Shown piece after piece: positions 1-9,050 of a stretch of DNA of 64,000 bases. The notes under the pieces are model-generated. The model was not told the origin of the DNA and did no database searches. It worked only from the letters and a program-made list of their open reading frames with translations. Source of the DNA: Aegicerativicinus sediminis (GTDB lineage: Bacteria > Bacteroidota > Bacteroidia > Flavobacteriales > Flavobacteriaceae); NCBI RefSeq assembly GCF_015476115.1, contig NZ_CP064295.1, forward strand, positions 986,001 to 1,050,000. Direction: 5' to 3'. The position numbers were made by a program, and so were the translations under genes. How positions within the stretch are numbered: position 1 is the first letter of the stretch; every line of letters starts with the position of its first letter.

Positions 1-1
1 T

Positions 2-193
2 GCTAAACTGTCCCAAACAATGGCAAATATGTTGCTTGATGAAGGAATCTATGTAATAGGTTTCTTTTACCCAGTTGTTCCTAAAGAAAAAGCACGCATT
101 CGAGTACAACTTTCAGCGGCACACACAAAGGAACATTTAGATAAAGCAATCAGCGCTTTTAAAATGGTTGGCGAAAAACTAGATATTATATAA
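2..193 (+). CDS. kbl: Glycine C-acetyltransferase (2-amino-3-ketobutyrate CoA ligase), C-terminal end, partial
   Basis: Only the last 63 codons are inside the window; the gene begins upstream of base 1. The visible protein contains GIYVIGFFYPVVPKEKARIR followed by VQLSAAHTKEHLDKAI, which is the C-terminal small domain of the BioF/KBL family of PLP-dependent acyl-CoA:amino acid transferases, and the wording is close to that of KBL. KBL cleaves 2-amino-3-ketobutyrate with CoA to glycine and acetyl-CoA in threonine degradation. The catalytic lysine lies outside the window, so the assignment rests on the tail alone. The gene stands about 120 bp upstream of the OmpA-family gene and has no obvious terminator between. 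Confidence 0.75.
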   Translation, partial: AKLSQTMANMLLDEGIYVIGFFYPVVPKEKARIRVQLSAAHTKEHLDKAISAFKMVGEKLDII

Positions 194-246
194 TTTAGGA
201 AACCCTTTATTACACTAGGTTTATCCAATATTTTTATATATTTGTC

Positions 247-277
247 TTTGTTAATAAGGATTAACAACTTACTTTTG
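247..277 (+). promoter_or_regulatory. Bacteroidota-type promoter for the OmpA-family gene
   Basis: TTTG at 247-250, a 19-bp spacer, then TACTTTTG at 270-277. This is an exact match to the TTTG-N19-TAnnTTTG arrangement of the Bacteroidota primary sigma factor. It predicts a transcript start near 283, leaving about 30 nt of AT-rich leader before the ATG at 314. It is the best-matching promoter seen in the window, fitting an abundant outer-membrane protein. Confidence 0.75.
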
Positions 278-313
278 TTTACAATTAACACTTAAAATTA
301 AATTATTTAGAAT

Positions 314-1672
314 ATGAAAAATCTTAGCAGATTATGTTTTGCTTTGTTGCTTTTATGGAGCTTCAATGCTAATGCTCAGGATGAGAACAATCCTTGGGCA
401 ATTGGAATTGGCGTTAACGCAGTAGATGTTTATCCAACTGGTGAAGACGCTCCTCTAGGTGGAATGTTTGATGAATACTTCAACGTCGGAGATCACTGGA
501 ATATCCTTCCTTCCGTTTCTACAATTTCCGTTTCAAGATATTTAGGAGCTGGATTTGTTTTAGGAGTTAGAGGTTCCATTAATCAAATTGATAAATATGG
601 TGACGCAAGTGTAGATGATTTGTCTTACTACGCTGCTGATGCGATTGCTAAATTTAGCTTTGGTAGTTTATTCAATTCTGCTTGGTTCGATCCTTTCCTT
701 GGTGTTGGTGGAGGTTACACTTGGTTAGACAACGATGGCTTTGGAACTGGTAACGGAACTTTAGGATTCAACATTTGGTTTTCTGATAACGTAGGTATTT
801 CTCTTCAATCTACTTACAAGCATGCATTTGACGATGACTATCCTAAGCATTTCCAACATTCTGCTGGTTTAGTACTTAAGTTTGGTGGAAAAGATACTGA
901 CGGTGACGGAATCTACGATAAAGATGACGCTTGTCCAGAAGTTCCTGGTCTTCCAGAATTTAATGGTTGCCCAGATTCAGACGGTGATGGTATCGAAGAT
1001 GCTAAGGACGATTGTCCAAACGAAGCTGGTCCTGCTGAATTCAACGGTTGTCCAGATTCAGATGGTGATGGTGTTCCAGATAAAGATGATGACTGCCCAA
1101 CAGTTGCAGGTCTTAAAGAACTTAACGGTTGCCCAGATGCAGACGGTGACGGTGTAGCTGACAAGGATGATGATTGTCCTAATGAAGCTGGTCCTGCTGA
1201 AAACAAAGGTTGCCCATGGCCAGATTCAGATGGTGATGGTGTATTAGATAAAGATGATGAATGTCCAGATGTTGCTGGTACTGTAGCCAACAATGGTTGC
1301 CCAGAAGTAACTGAAGAGGTTCAAAAGCAATTGAACGCTTATGCTAAAACTGTTTTATTCGACCTTAACAAAGCATCAATAAAAGCAGAGTCTGAAGCTG
1401 CACTTAGAGATATCGTTGACATTCTTAATGAATATGAATATGCTAAATTTACTGTAGAAGGTCATACTGATAGCTCAGGTAGAGATGAATACAACTTAGG
1501 CTTGTCTGAAGCAAGAGCACTTTCTGTTAAAGATTGGTTAGTTAACCACGGAGTAGATGAATTTAGACTATCTGCAAAAGGATATGGTGAAACTCGCCCA
1601 ATTGATACTAACAGTACAAGAGAAGGTAGAGCTAATAACCGTAGAGTTGAAATTAACTTAGTGAAAGAATAA
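314..1672 (+). CDS. OmpA-family outer-membrane porin with thrombospondin type-3 repeats
   Basis: 452 aa. Residues 1-21 form a signal peptide ending ANA before Q22. Residues about 25-190 look like an OmpA-type beta-barrel, with alternating aromatic strands. From about 194 to 318 there are five calcium-binding thrombospondin type-3 repeats of the form DxDGDGxxDxxDxCP, spaced about 26 residues apart. Residues about 345-452 are an OmpA/MotB peptidoglycan-binding domain, with [24 protein letters not shown] and a terminal NNRRVEINL. The protein should anchor the outer membrane to the cell wall, with the repeats forming a rigid Ca-loaded spacer. It is a single-gene transcript, with a consensus promoter upstream and an intrinsic terminator downstream. 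The repeats also create long spurious reading frames on the other strand. Confidence 0.92.
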   Translation: MKNLSRLCFALLLLWSFNANAQDENNPWAIGIGVNAVDVYPTGEDAPLGGMFDEYFNVGDHWNILPSVSTISVSRYLGAGFVLGVRGSINQIDKYGDASVDDLSYYAADAIAKFSFGSLFNSAWFDPFLGVGGGYTWLDNDGFGTGNGTLGFNIWFSDNVGISLQSTYKHAFDDDYPKHFQHSAGLVLKFGGKDTDGDGIYDKDDACPEVPGLPEFNGCPDSDGDGIEDAKDDCPNEAGPAEFNGCPDSDGDGVPDKDDDCPTVAGLKELNGCPDADGDGVADKDDDCPNEAGPAENKGCPWPDSDGDGVLDKDDECPDVAGTVANNGCPEVTEEVQKQLNAYAKTVLFDLNKASIKAESEAALRDIVDILNEYEYAKFTVEGHTDSSGRDEYNLGLSEARALSVKDWLVNHGVDEFRLSAKGYGETRPIDTNSTREGRANNRRVEINLVKE

Positions 1673-1693
1673 TTCACTGATTAAATAAATTTA

Positions 1694-1730
1694 AAAACGC
1701 CTCGCAAATGCGAGGCGTTTTTTATTTTTA
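1694..1730 (+). terminator. Intrinsic terminator after the OmpA-family gene
   Basis: Perfect inverted repeat AACGCCTCG-CAAATG-CGAGGCGTT (about 1696-1719) followed by a T-rich run. The next gene begins only four bases after the run, so it must use a promoter lying inside or upstream of the terminator, or depend on read-through. Confidence 0.9.
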
Positions 1731-1733
1731 TAT

Positions 1734-4487
1734 ATGACCAATTTTATTGATCTCGTCATACAAGACCTGATAAAACGAGAAGAAAATCTTTCGAATTTAA
1801 AATTTGTATTTCCAAGCAGACGTGCCGGTTTGTTCCTAAAAAAAAGTCTATCTAAATACATTGAAAAACCAATTTTTAGTCCAAGAACACAAAGTATAGA
1901 TGAATTTGTAGAAGAACTTTCAGGTCTTAAAAGCATAACAGTAGAAAACCTTTATATACAGTTTTATGAAGTTTACAAACAGCAAACCCCAAATAAGCTA
2001 ATAGAAGAATTTGATTCTGTATTAGGATGGGTTAATACACTTCTCAATGATTTTAATGAAATAGATCGATATTTAATTGATCCAGATAAAATATTCAATT
2101 ATTTAAAGGATATAAAAGAAACTGAACACTGGTCCATTGGCGAAGGGCAAACGGAACAAATAAAAGCCTATTTAAAATTTTGGAGCCTATTGCCTAAATA
2201 TTACAAAGGTCTAAATGAAAGTTTAAAAGAAAAAGAACTAGGATATCCTGGGAACATATATAGAGAGGCAGTTGAAAATTTGGAATATTACATTGATTCA
2301 GTTGCAGAGGATGACATAAAGCATGTATTTGTTGGTTTTAACGCCCTTAATAAAGCAGAGGAGCGTATCATACAAGAAATTCTTAACAATAGATTAGGTT
2401 GGATTTATTGGGATATTGAGGAGTCATTTTTAAACAATCCTCTGCATGATGCAGGACACTTCATAAGAAATTACAGGAATGCGTGGCCCTATTATCAAAA
2501 AAACCGAGATTTTCATTGGACAACCAACTCTTATAGTATTCCAAAATCAATTGAAATTACGGGAGTACCAAAGCAAATTGGTCAAATTAAATATGCTGGA
2601 GAACTTATTCAAAAACTGTTAATTCAAAACAATTCACTAGAGGATACTGCAATTGTCTTGGCTGATGAAACACTTTTGTTGCCGTTATTAAATTCGCTCC
2701 CAAAAGATGTTGGCCCGATCAATATTACTATGGGTATTCCTCTCTCAACAATGCCAATCTCAGATCTCTTTGAAATTTTACTTATCGTTCAAAAACAACA
2801 TAAAGGCACCGTTTATCATCGATTACTTAAACAAGTTTTAAATCATCCTCTTATTCATCTACTATTTGAAAATGAGATCTTAACCAAGGCAGTAATAGAA
2901 ATAAACAAGGGTAATAAAACCCATTTGAAGGTAAGTGAAATAATGGATTTGTTTCCTAATGACAAAAACATTCCATTGTTATTTGACGACTGGAACGGTT
3001 CTATAAGACTAGGATTAATCAAATTTCAAAAGCTCATTTTTTTAATTCGAGAACAAATTTTAAAAAGCAATATCCAAGACAACATTACTTTAGAATGCCT
3101 TTTCCGATTTCATACAATTTTCAATAAAATCCAGGGATTAATAGAACCTTTCGAAGGTTTTAATAATCTTTCATCCTTAATTGGTTTATACAAAGAACTT
3201 ATTAAAAATGAAACACTCGATCTTAAAGGTGAACCGCTCAATGGGTTACAAATAATGGGAATGTTAGAATCTAGAGTTTTAGATTTTAGAAATGTTATAA
3301 TCGTATCTTTAAATGAAGGGCTTTTACCAGCCGGGAAAACAGATAATTCTTTCATTCCATATGATGTTAAGCGTAATCTTGGACTCCCCACTTATAAAGA
3401 AAAAGATGCTGTTTATGCAAATCATTTTTACCATCTTTTATACCGTTCAGAAAAGGTTCATTTAATCTATAATACCGATGTTGACGCTTTAAAAGGAGGC
3501 GAAAAAAGTCGCTTTATTTCCCAATTAGAATTTGAAGGTATCCACACACTAAATCACCATACAATTTCCCACAATACTCCAGCATATCCCAAAGAATTAA
3601 GAGAAATTGAAAAGTCTGAAGAAATTTTAGAAGCCTTAACCGATTTAGCAACTAGTGGATTTAGTCCAACATCATTAACCTCTTATATCAGAAATCCTTT
3701 AGAATTTTATTATCAAAAGATTTTAAAGATTGATGAGTTTGAAGATGTCGAAGAAACAATGGCTGCGAATACCATGGGGACGGTAATCCATCATACGCTG
3801 GAGGAATTATACAAACCTTATACTAATAAAATTTTAGCAATAAGAGATTTAGAATCGATGGTTTCTAAAATTCCTGAAACGGTTATGATACAATTTAAGA
3901 AGCATTATTTAGATTCTAAACATTTATACGGCAAAAACCTCATAATACTCGAAATTTGCAAAAGGTATATTTCCAATTACCTAAAAAAAGAGCAAAAGTC
4001 AATTGAAGAAGGCCACAAAATACAAATAGTCGCTTTGGAGGAACCCGTTGAAATGATTTTAACTATACCCTCCCTAGGTTTTCCGGTTAAAATTAAAGGC
4101 TATATTGATCGAATAGATTTATGTGATGGCGTTTACCGAATTATTGATTACAAGACTGGAAAAGTAACACAGACTCAGCTTCATATCAAACTTTGGGATG
4201 ATATAACTACAGATTACAACAGGTACAGCAAACCCTTTCAAATATTATGTTACGCCCTTATGGTAAATCACAAATTTGCAATAAATCAAATGGAAGGTGG
4301 TATAATTTCATTTAAAAATTTAGGAGGCGATTACTTTTTAAAGTTCGGTAAGGCAGATGAAGACAAACCAACCCTAAAAGATTATCTGATTACCGAGGAA
4401 ACTCTCAAAAATTTCAAAAACCAACTAGAAAATTTAATCCTAGAAATTTTGAATCCAGATATTAATTTGGTTGAAAAAAACATTTAA
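1734..4487 (+). CDS. AddB-like PD-(D/E)XK nuclease family protein
   Basis: 917 aa. The N-terminus (FPSRRAGLFLKKSL) resembles the helicase-like domain of AddB/RexB-type recombination proteins, and the middle is a degenerate helicase fold. The C-terminal third holds a RecB-family nuclease domain: GYIDRID near residue 788 and IIDYKTGK near 803, where the D and the DYK triad are the metal-binding and catalytic residues. GTVIHHTLEELY near 678 is the upstream histidine motif of the same domain. Such proteins work with an AddA/UvrD-type helicase-nuclease in double-strand break repair. No partner helicase is visible here, although it could lie elsewhere. The ATG at 1734 directly follows the OmpA terminator. 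Family membership is fairly sure; the exact role is inferred. Confidence 0.75.
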   Translation: MTNFIDLVIQDLIKREENLSNLKFVFPSRRAGLFLKKSLSKYIEKPIFSPRTQSIDEFVEELSGLKSITVENLYIQFYEVYKQQTPNKLIEEFDSVLGWVNTLLNDFNEIDRYLIDPDKIFNYLKDIKETEHWSIGEGQTEQIKAYLKFWSLLPKYYKGLNESLKEKELGYPGNIYREAVENLEYYIDSVAEDDIKHVFVGFNALNKAEERIIQEILNNRLGWIYWDIEESFLNNPLHDAGHFIRNYRNAWPYYQKNRDFHWTTNSYSIPKSIEITGVPKQIGQIKYAGELIQKLLIQNNSLEDTAIVLADETLLLPLLNSLPKDVGPINITMGIPLSTMPISDLFEILLIVQKQHKGTVYHRLLKQVLNHPLIHLLFENEILTKAVIEINKGNKTHLKVSEIMDLFPNDKNIPLLFDDWNGSIRLGLIKFQKLIFLIREQILKSNIQDNITLECLFRFHTIFNKIQGLIEPFEGFNNLSSLIGLYKELIKNETLDLKGEPLNGLQIMGMLESRVLDFRNVIIVSLNEGLLPAGKTDNSFIPYDVKRNLGLPTYKEKDAVYANHFYHLLYRSEKVHLIYNTDVDALKGGEKSRFISQLEFEGIHTLNHHTISHNTPAYPKELREIEKSEEILEALTDLATSGFSPTSLTSYIRNPLEFYYQKILKIDEFEDVEETMAANTMGTVIHHTLEELYKPYTNKILAIRDLESMVSKIPETVMIQFKKHYLDSKHLYGKNLIILEICKRYISNYLKKEQKSIEEGHKIQIVALEEPVEMILTIPSLGFPVKIKGYIDRIDLCDGVYRIIDYKTGKVTQTQLHIKLWDDITTDYNRYSKPFQILCYALMVNHKFAINQMEGGIISFKNLGGDYFLKFGKADEDKPTLKDYLITEETLKNFKNQLENLILEILNPDINLVEKNI

Positions 4488-4490
4488 AAT

Positions 4491-5717
4491 TTAGGGTTGA
4501 GTTTCATTTTCAAGATCGATAATATGGGCCACCGTTGGCACTAACCTTTTGTGATTGGCAACGAACGGATTGGTATCATCCCAAACATAGCCTGCCAAAA
4601 CAGAACATATTTGCTTTTTTATTGATTCTGAAGTGTTAGAATGAAAAAATATTTTCTGCAAGTTACCTGTGTACCATTCATTTACATAGGTTGAAAATAC
4701 AGAAATACCTTTCTCTATATAGTCCACATAGTCTCTCTGCCAATCGACCTTTCCATGTTGCAGGTCATTATAAACCAATTTAGCGGCCAAAAGAGAGGAT
4801 TCTGTAGCAAACATTACCCCTGATGAAAACACAGGGTCCAAAAAGGCAGCGCTGTTGCCCACAAGAACAAACCTATCACCTACAAGGCTTTTTACTTTGT
4901 GTGAATAACCATTAATGGATTTTATATCGAAAAGAGGAGAGAAATCAGAAAACCGATTTTTATAGTGATCCGATAACTCTAAAAGCTCTCTAAACTGTAG
5001 TATGGGAGACTGTTTAGTTAATAATTCAGTGGGGCCAACAAAGCCCAAACTAGTAATTCCATTCGAGAAGGGAATTACCCAAAACCAAGTATCATCTCTA
5101 ATAACGTCAAAAGTAATCAATGTGCCTTCCCTGCCTTTTGGTCGATTGAAATCTTTTACATGAGTGAAAATTGACGAAAAATTTGCTGGATAAGATTCAT
5201 CAATTAAATTTAATAACCTAGGTAGGACTTGACCATAACCGCTTGCATCTATAACAAATTTAGCCTTCACCCAATTAGTGCCAGAAAAAGATTTTATTTT
5301 GGCGATTATAGACTCTTGTTCATGTTCGATTTCTAGGACTTCTGAATTGAATTCCACATCGACTCCCCTTCGCATTACTTCCTCAATAATTACGGAATCG
5401 AATCGATCTCTTGGAACTTGCCAAGTCCAATCCCAACCAGGAGAAAACTTTTCACTAAAATCAAAATTGCAATAACGGTCTCCTTTGATAAAACGAGCGC
5501 CAGATTTAATTTCAAAACCCTCCTTTTTCAAAATATCTATTAAACCCACCTCCTCAAAATGCTCCATTGATCTAGGAAGAAGACTTTCTCCAATAACAAA
5601 TCTTGGAAATTGGGATTTTTCAACAACTTTTACCTTTATCCCATTAAGATTTAAATATGCAGCAGCAACTGAACCAGCTGGGCCAGCTCCAATTACCAAG
5701 ACATCAACCTTTTCCAT
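4491..5717 (-). CDS. Flavin-dependent halogenase-like FAD oxidoreductase of the pigment locus
   Basis: 408 aa. The N-terminal Rossmann motif is GAGPAG (residues 10-15), and the second FAD motif is VGDRFVLVGNSAAFLDPVFS. Two features go beyond a plain FAD monooxygenase. WFWVIP at 211-216 fits the WxWxIP signature of flavin-dependent halogenases. GESLLP (43-48) followed by GFEIKSGARF, with Lys71, resembles the catalytic lysine segment of phenol/pyrrole halogenases. Known chlorinated flexirubins make ring halogenation a reasonable role, but geranylgeranyl-reductase-like or hydroxylase activity is not excluded. The gene is transcribed divergently from the ammonia lyase, 105 bp apart, and converges on the AddB-like gene with 3 bp between stops. 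It needs a separate flavin reductase, none of which is visible nearby. Confidence 0.6.
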   Translation of the reverse strand: MEKVDVLVIGAGPAGSVAAAYLNLNGIKVKVVEKSQFPRFVIGESLLPRSMEHFEEVGLIDILKKEGFEIKSGARFIKGDRYCNFDFSEKFSPGWDWTWQVPRDRFDSVIIEEVMRRGVDVEFNSEVLEIEHEQESIIAKIKSFSGTNWVKAKFVIDASGYGQVLPRLLNLIDESYPANFSSIFTHVKDFNRPKGREGTLITFDVIRDDTWFWVIPFSNGITSLGFVGPTELLTKQSPILQFRELLELSDHYKNRFSDFSPLFDIKSINGYSHKVKSLVGDRFVLVGNSAAFLDPVFSSGVMFATESSLLAAKLVYNDLQHGKVDWQRDYVDYIEKGISVFSTYVNEWYTGNLQKIFFHSNTSESIKKQICSVLAGYVWDDTNPFVANHKRLVPTVAHIIDLENETQP

Positions 5718-5726
5718 TTTCTTAAA

Positions 5727-5755
5727 TTGTCTATTCCAAAATTATTTTAGATTTG
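5727..5755 (+). promoter_or_regulatory. Predicted promoter of the pigment operon
   Basis: TTG at 5727-5729, 18-bp spacer, TAGATTTG at 5748-5755. This fits the TTG-N17-23-TAnnTTTG pattern reported for Flavobacterium. The predicted transcript start is near 5761, about 62 nt before the ammonia lyase start codon. It lies in the divergent intergenic region shared with the halogenase-like gene. Confidence 0.55.
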
Positions 5756-5760
5756 TGACA

Positions 5761-5823
5761 ATGATACATACTTCTTACAAAGAAATTATAGATCTTATCA
5801 CAAATTACTTATCACCCCATTAA
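5761..5823 (+). CDS. Possible 20-codon leader peptide overlapping the ammonia lyase start
   Basis: An ATG at 5761 opens a 20-codon frame (MIHTSYKEIIDLITNYLSPH) whose TAA shares its last A with the ATG of the ammonia lyase (TAATG at 5821-5825). Such an overlap usually means translational coupling. The ATG falls at the predicted transcript start, so the peptide would be read from a leaderless or nearly leaderless mRNA. The composition (two His, two Tyr, three Thr/Ser) shows no attenuation-type run. A chance frame is quite possible; the case for it rests on the overlap and promoter position. Confidence 0.3.
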   Translation: MIHTSYKEIIDLITNYLSPH

Positions 5824-7352
5824 TGTTACTTAAAAATACTTTAGAGCTTGAGGATTTTATTTCTGTGGTTTTCAAATCAGAATCCATGGAGATCGCACCA
5901 GAAATTAAAGATAGGGTTGAAGAAAGTTATACTTTTTTAAAAGAATTTGCTAAAAATAAAATAATATATGGTGTTAACACGGGGTTTGGCCCTATGGCAC
6001 AATATAAAATTGAGGACTCTGATGGCAAACAGCTTCAATATAATTTAATAAGAAGCCATGCAACGGGAACAGGGACCAAGATACCTCCCCGGTACATTAA
6101 ATCAGCCATGATTGCTCGTCTCAACACACTGAGTTTAGGACACAGCGGTGTACATTATTCTGTGATTGAATTGATGCAGACACTCATTAACCGAAATATA
6201 TTACCTGTTGTATATGAACATGGGGGCGTGGGTGCAAGTGGTGACCTGGTGCAACTTGCCCATTTAGCACTTGTATTAATTGGTGAAGGGGAAGTACATT
6301 ACAATGGTGAGATTCGACCCACTGAGGAGGTTTTTAAGTTCGAAAAATTACAGACAATTAATGTGGAGCTTCGGGAAGGATTAGGAATTATTAATGGCAC
6401 TTCCTTTATGACAGGAATAGGCCTTGTAAATATTGTTAAAGCTAGACAACTCTTAAATTGGTCTATCAAATGTTCATCCGCTATAAACGAAATAGTTTCA
6501 GCCTATGACGATCATTTGTCGATTGAATTAAATGCATCCAAAAAGCATAATGGACAGAGAGAGATAGCTAGAAGGATGAGAGAATTCTTGAAAGATAGCC
6601 AACTTACAAAGAATAGGGAACATTATCTTTACAATGGCAAAACCACTGGCTCGATTTTTAATGAAAAAATACAAGAGTATTATTCCCTGCGTTGTGTACC
6701 CCAAATTTTAGGCCCAGTATTGGATACCATCGAACAAGTTGAAAAGGTTTTGATCGAAGAGGTTAATTCTGCAAATGACAATCCTATTGTAGATGTAAAA
6801 AACAAACAGGTTTATCACGGCGGTAACTTCCATGGAGATTACGTTTCATTAGAAATGGATAAATTGAAATTAGTTATTACCAAATTGAGTATGCTCTCTG
6901 AGCGCCAACTAAATTATTTGCTTAATTCTAAGTTGAACGAAATTCTTCCACCATTTGTTAATCTTGGGACTTTAGGATTGAACTTCGGCCTACAGGGGGC
7001 ACAATTCACTGCAACCTCAACAACAGCGGAAAATCAGATGCTTTCTAATTCGATGTACGTTCATAGCATCCCTAACAATAATGATAATCAAGATGTGGTC
7101 AGTATGGGAACAAATGCAGCTTTAATAACAAAAAAAGTTATAGAGAATGCATTTGAAGTATTAGCCATAGAGTTAATAACTATAATTCAAGCTATAGATG
7201 CTTTGGAAATTATAGAAAAGACTAGCACAGAGACAAAAATAATGTACAATGAGGTTCGAAAATTAGTTCCGAAATTAGTTGAAGACCAAGTGTTATATCC
7301 CTACATACATAAATTAAAAGAGCATATTTCAGAAATTGACAATGGAAGGTAA
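5823..7352 (+). CDS. Aromatic amino acid ammonia lyase (probable tyrosine ammonia lyase)
   Basis: 509 aa, normal length for the HAL/TAL/PAL family. The MIO cofactor tripeptide Ala138-Ser139-Gly140 sits in GGVGASGDLVQLAH, and IYGVNTGFG near 48-56 carries the conserved Tyr. The selectivity pair is Ser78-His79 (LIRSHATG), as in histidine and tyrosine lyases and not the Phe-Leu of PAL, so histidine use cannot be excluded by sequence. The context decides: it is the first gene of an aryl-polyene operon, where it would make 4-coumarate (or cinnamate) as starter acid. No other histidine degradation gene is nearby. The ATG overlaps the preceding small frame by one base, and its 3' end overlaps the ketoreductase by 11 bp. 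Confidence 0.85.
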   Translation: MLLKNTLELEDFISVVFKSESMEIAPEIKDRVEESYTFLKEFAKNKIIYGVNTGFGPMAQYKIEDSDGKQLQYNLIRSHATGTGTKIPPRYIKSAMIARLNTLSLGHSGVHYSVIELMQTLINRNILPVVYEHGGVGASGDLVQLAHLALVLIGEGEVHYNGEIRPTEEVFKFEKLQTINVELREGLGIINGTSFMTGIGLVNIVKARQLLNWSIKCSSAINEIVSAYDDHLSIELNASKKHNGQREIARRMREFLKDSQLTKNREHYLYNGKTTGSIFNEKIQEYYSLRCVPQILGPVLDTIEQVEKVLIEEVNSANDNPIVDVKNKQVYHGGNFHGDYVSLEMDKLKLVITKLSMLSERQLNYLLNSKLNEILPPFVNLGTLGLNFGLQGAQFTATSTTAENQMLSNSMYVHSIPNNNDNQDVVSMGTNAALITKKVIENAFEVLAIELITIIQAIDALEIIEKTSTETKIMYNEVRKLVPKLVEDQVLYPYIHKLKEHISEIDNGR

Positions 7353-8088
7353 TCTAACTAAATACGCTTTGGTAACTGGCGCCTCTAGAGGCATTGGTAG
7401 GGCCATTGCAATTCAATTGGCAAGGGATACAGACTATGGCATTTTAATTAATTACAGTTCTAACAAAGATGCCGCTCTTGAAACCTTAAGAATTATAAAT
7501 GATTTGGGAAATGATGCAGAATTAATACCATTTGATGTTGCAGATTTAGATGCGTCCAAAAATGCTATAACTAATTGGCAAAATACCAATGAAAAAGCAA
7601 CTATTGAAGTTTTAGTAAACAATGCCGGAGTTAAAGCGGATCAATTAATGTTATGGATGGAGGTTTCTGAATGGAATAGAGTAATAGACACTAACCTTCA
7701 TGGCTTTTTCAACGTAACAAAGCCTATTTTAGAAAAGATGCTTCTAAATCGATATGGACGCATCATAAATGTTGTTTCGCTATCAGGTCTAAAAGGAAAT
7801 TCTGGACAAACGAATTATTCTGCGGCCAAGGGAGCTATCATTGCGGCCACTAAATCACTTTCACAGGAAGTTGGAAAACGCAACATCACAGTGAATGCAG
7901 TTGCTCCTGGTTTTATTACAACAGACATGACAGAAGGTTTGAATGAGAACGATTTAAAAAAATTAATTCCCTTAAATCGTTTCGGCAAGCCTGAAGAAGT
8001 GGCTTATTTAGTAAGCTTTCTCGCCTCCCCTAAGGCTAGTTATATTACAGGGGAAGTGATAAATATTAATGGCGGTATTTACTCCTAA
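7342..8088 (+). CDS. 3-oxoacyl-ACP reductase (SDR, FabG-like)
   Basis: 248 aa from the ATG at 7342; a TTG two codons earlier is a less likely start. Classical short-chain dehydrogenase: TGASRGIGRAIA is the NAD(P) glycine motif, NNAGVKAD the second motif, and Tyr-Ser-Ala-Ala-Lys the catalytic YxxxK. The C-terminal INGG ending is typical of FabG. It should reduce the beta-keto group after each elongation of the polyene chain, working on the ACP-bound intermediate. It overlaps the ammonia lyase by 11 bp, so translation is probably coupled. The 74 bp that follow are one of the few real gaps in the operon and could hold an internal promoter, although none is clear. Confidence 0.85.
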   Translation: MEGNLTKYALVTGASRGIGRAIAIQLARDTDYGILINYSSNKDAALETLRIINDLGNDAELIPFDVADLDASKNAITNWQNTNEKATIEVLVNNAGVKADQLMLWMEVSEWNRVIDTNLHGFFNVTKPILEKMLLNRYGRIINVVSLSGLKGNSGQTNYSAAKGAIIAATKSLSQEVGKRNITVNAVAPGFITTDMTEGLNENDLKKLIPLNRFGKPEEVAYLVSFLASPKASYITGEVININGGIYS

Positions 8089-8162
8089 GATTACATTTCT
8101 GTATTAATATTTAATTTACTTTATTGCGTTCTATTAAACCGTTTAAATTATTATCAAGTTAG

Positions 8163-9044
8163 ATGGAAGTGGAGTGGGATGGAAAATCAAGAGGAACCGT
8201 ACTCGGTTTCAAGATTTTTATCTTTTTTATCAAACATTTCGGTATTAATGCAGCCTATTTATTGATGCATCTTCCCGTCCCATATTTCTGTCTTTTTTCA
8301 GGCAAGAATGTTAGGGGCTTATATTATTATTTCCGTAAAAGGCATAAATATTCAATGCTTAAAACTTGTTACGGCATATACAAGTGTTATTTTGAATTTG
8401 GAAAAACATTGATAGACAAGGTTGCAATATCGTCTGGCCTTCGCAGTAATTATACCTTTCAATTCGAAGGACACGAAAATATAATTGAAGTACTAAAAGA
8501 GCATAAGGGTGGAATTCTCATAAGTGCCCATGTTGGAAACTTTGAGTTGGCCCAACATTTTTTTAAGGAACAAATTGCTGATTCCCCAATAAGTATTGTA
8601 ATAACAGACCAAGACCACCAGGAGATAAAGGATTATTTAGAGCCGTATCTTCAACGAAAAACTGCTAACCTGATAGTTGTTAAAGAAGATATGTCTCACA
8701 TCTTTGAAATAAATGCAGCCCTGGGGAAAAATAGAATTGTTTGTATTGCAGGAGACCGATTTATGCCAGGCGGTAAATTTTTCGAAAGTGAGTTATTAGC
8801 CAAGAAAGCAAAATTTCCGTCTGGACCTTTTATCCTGGCGGAAAAATTAAGAATACCGGTTCTTTTTGTATATGTAATGCGCGAACGAAATAAACATTAC
8901 CACCTATATGCCCAAAAAGTTGATTCAAATTCCAAATCAGCCGAGGAACTTTTAGATATCTTTACAACGCATCTCCAAAAAATGATAAATAAATACCCTT
9001 ATCAATGGTTTAATTTTTATGATTTTTGGGAAGACAGAAATTAA
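8163..9044 (+). CDS. LpxL-type lysophospholipid/lipid A-like acyltransferase
   Basis: 293 aa. A hydrophobic N-terminal stretch near residues 15-45 suggests membrane attachment. ISAHVGNFELAQ carries the HxxxFE/D-type catalytic motif (His and Glu) of the LpxL/LpxM (HtrB/MsbB) family, and AGDRFMPGGKFFESE is the second conserved block. In aryl polyene loci an enzyme of this family is a standard member, thought to pass the finished polyene chain to a lipid acceptor at the inner membrane. Here it sits between the ketoreductase and dehydratase genes, with 6 bp to the next ORF. A purely lipid A role is unlikely given the context. Confidence 0.8.
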   Translation: MEVEWDGKSRGTVLGFKIFIFFIKHFGINAAYLLMHLPVPYFCLFSGKNVRGLYYYFRKRHKYSMLKTCYGIYKCYFEFGKTLIDKVAISSGLRSNYTFQFEGHENIIEVLKEHKGGILISAHVGNFELAQHFFKEQIADSPISIVITDQDHQEIKDYLEPYLQRKTANLIVVKEDMSHIFEINAALGKNRIVCIAGDRFMPGGKFFESELLAKKAKFPSGPFILAEKLRIPVLFVYVMRERNKHYHLYAQKVDSNSKSAEELLDIFTTHLQKMINKYPYQWFNFYDFWEDRN

Positions 9045-9050
9045 AATTAC

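Noticed and set aside
882-1300. Direct repeats of about 78 bp and a long minus-strand frame in the same place
   Set aside because: The repeats are the five thrombospondin type-3 repeats of the OmpA-family protein; spacing and codon changes fit coding repeats, not CRISPR or a satellite. The opposite frame is a by-product of the repeated Asp/Gly codons.
5823-7352. Histidine ammonia lyase HutH of histidine degradation
   Set aside because: The Ser-His pair fits both HAL and TAL, but no hutU, hutI or hutG gene is near and the gene heads a polyene operon; TAL is preferred.
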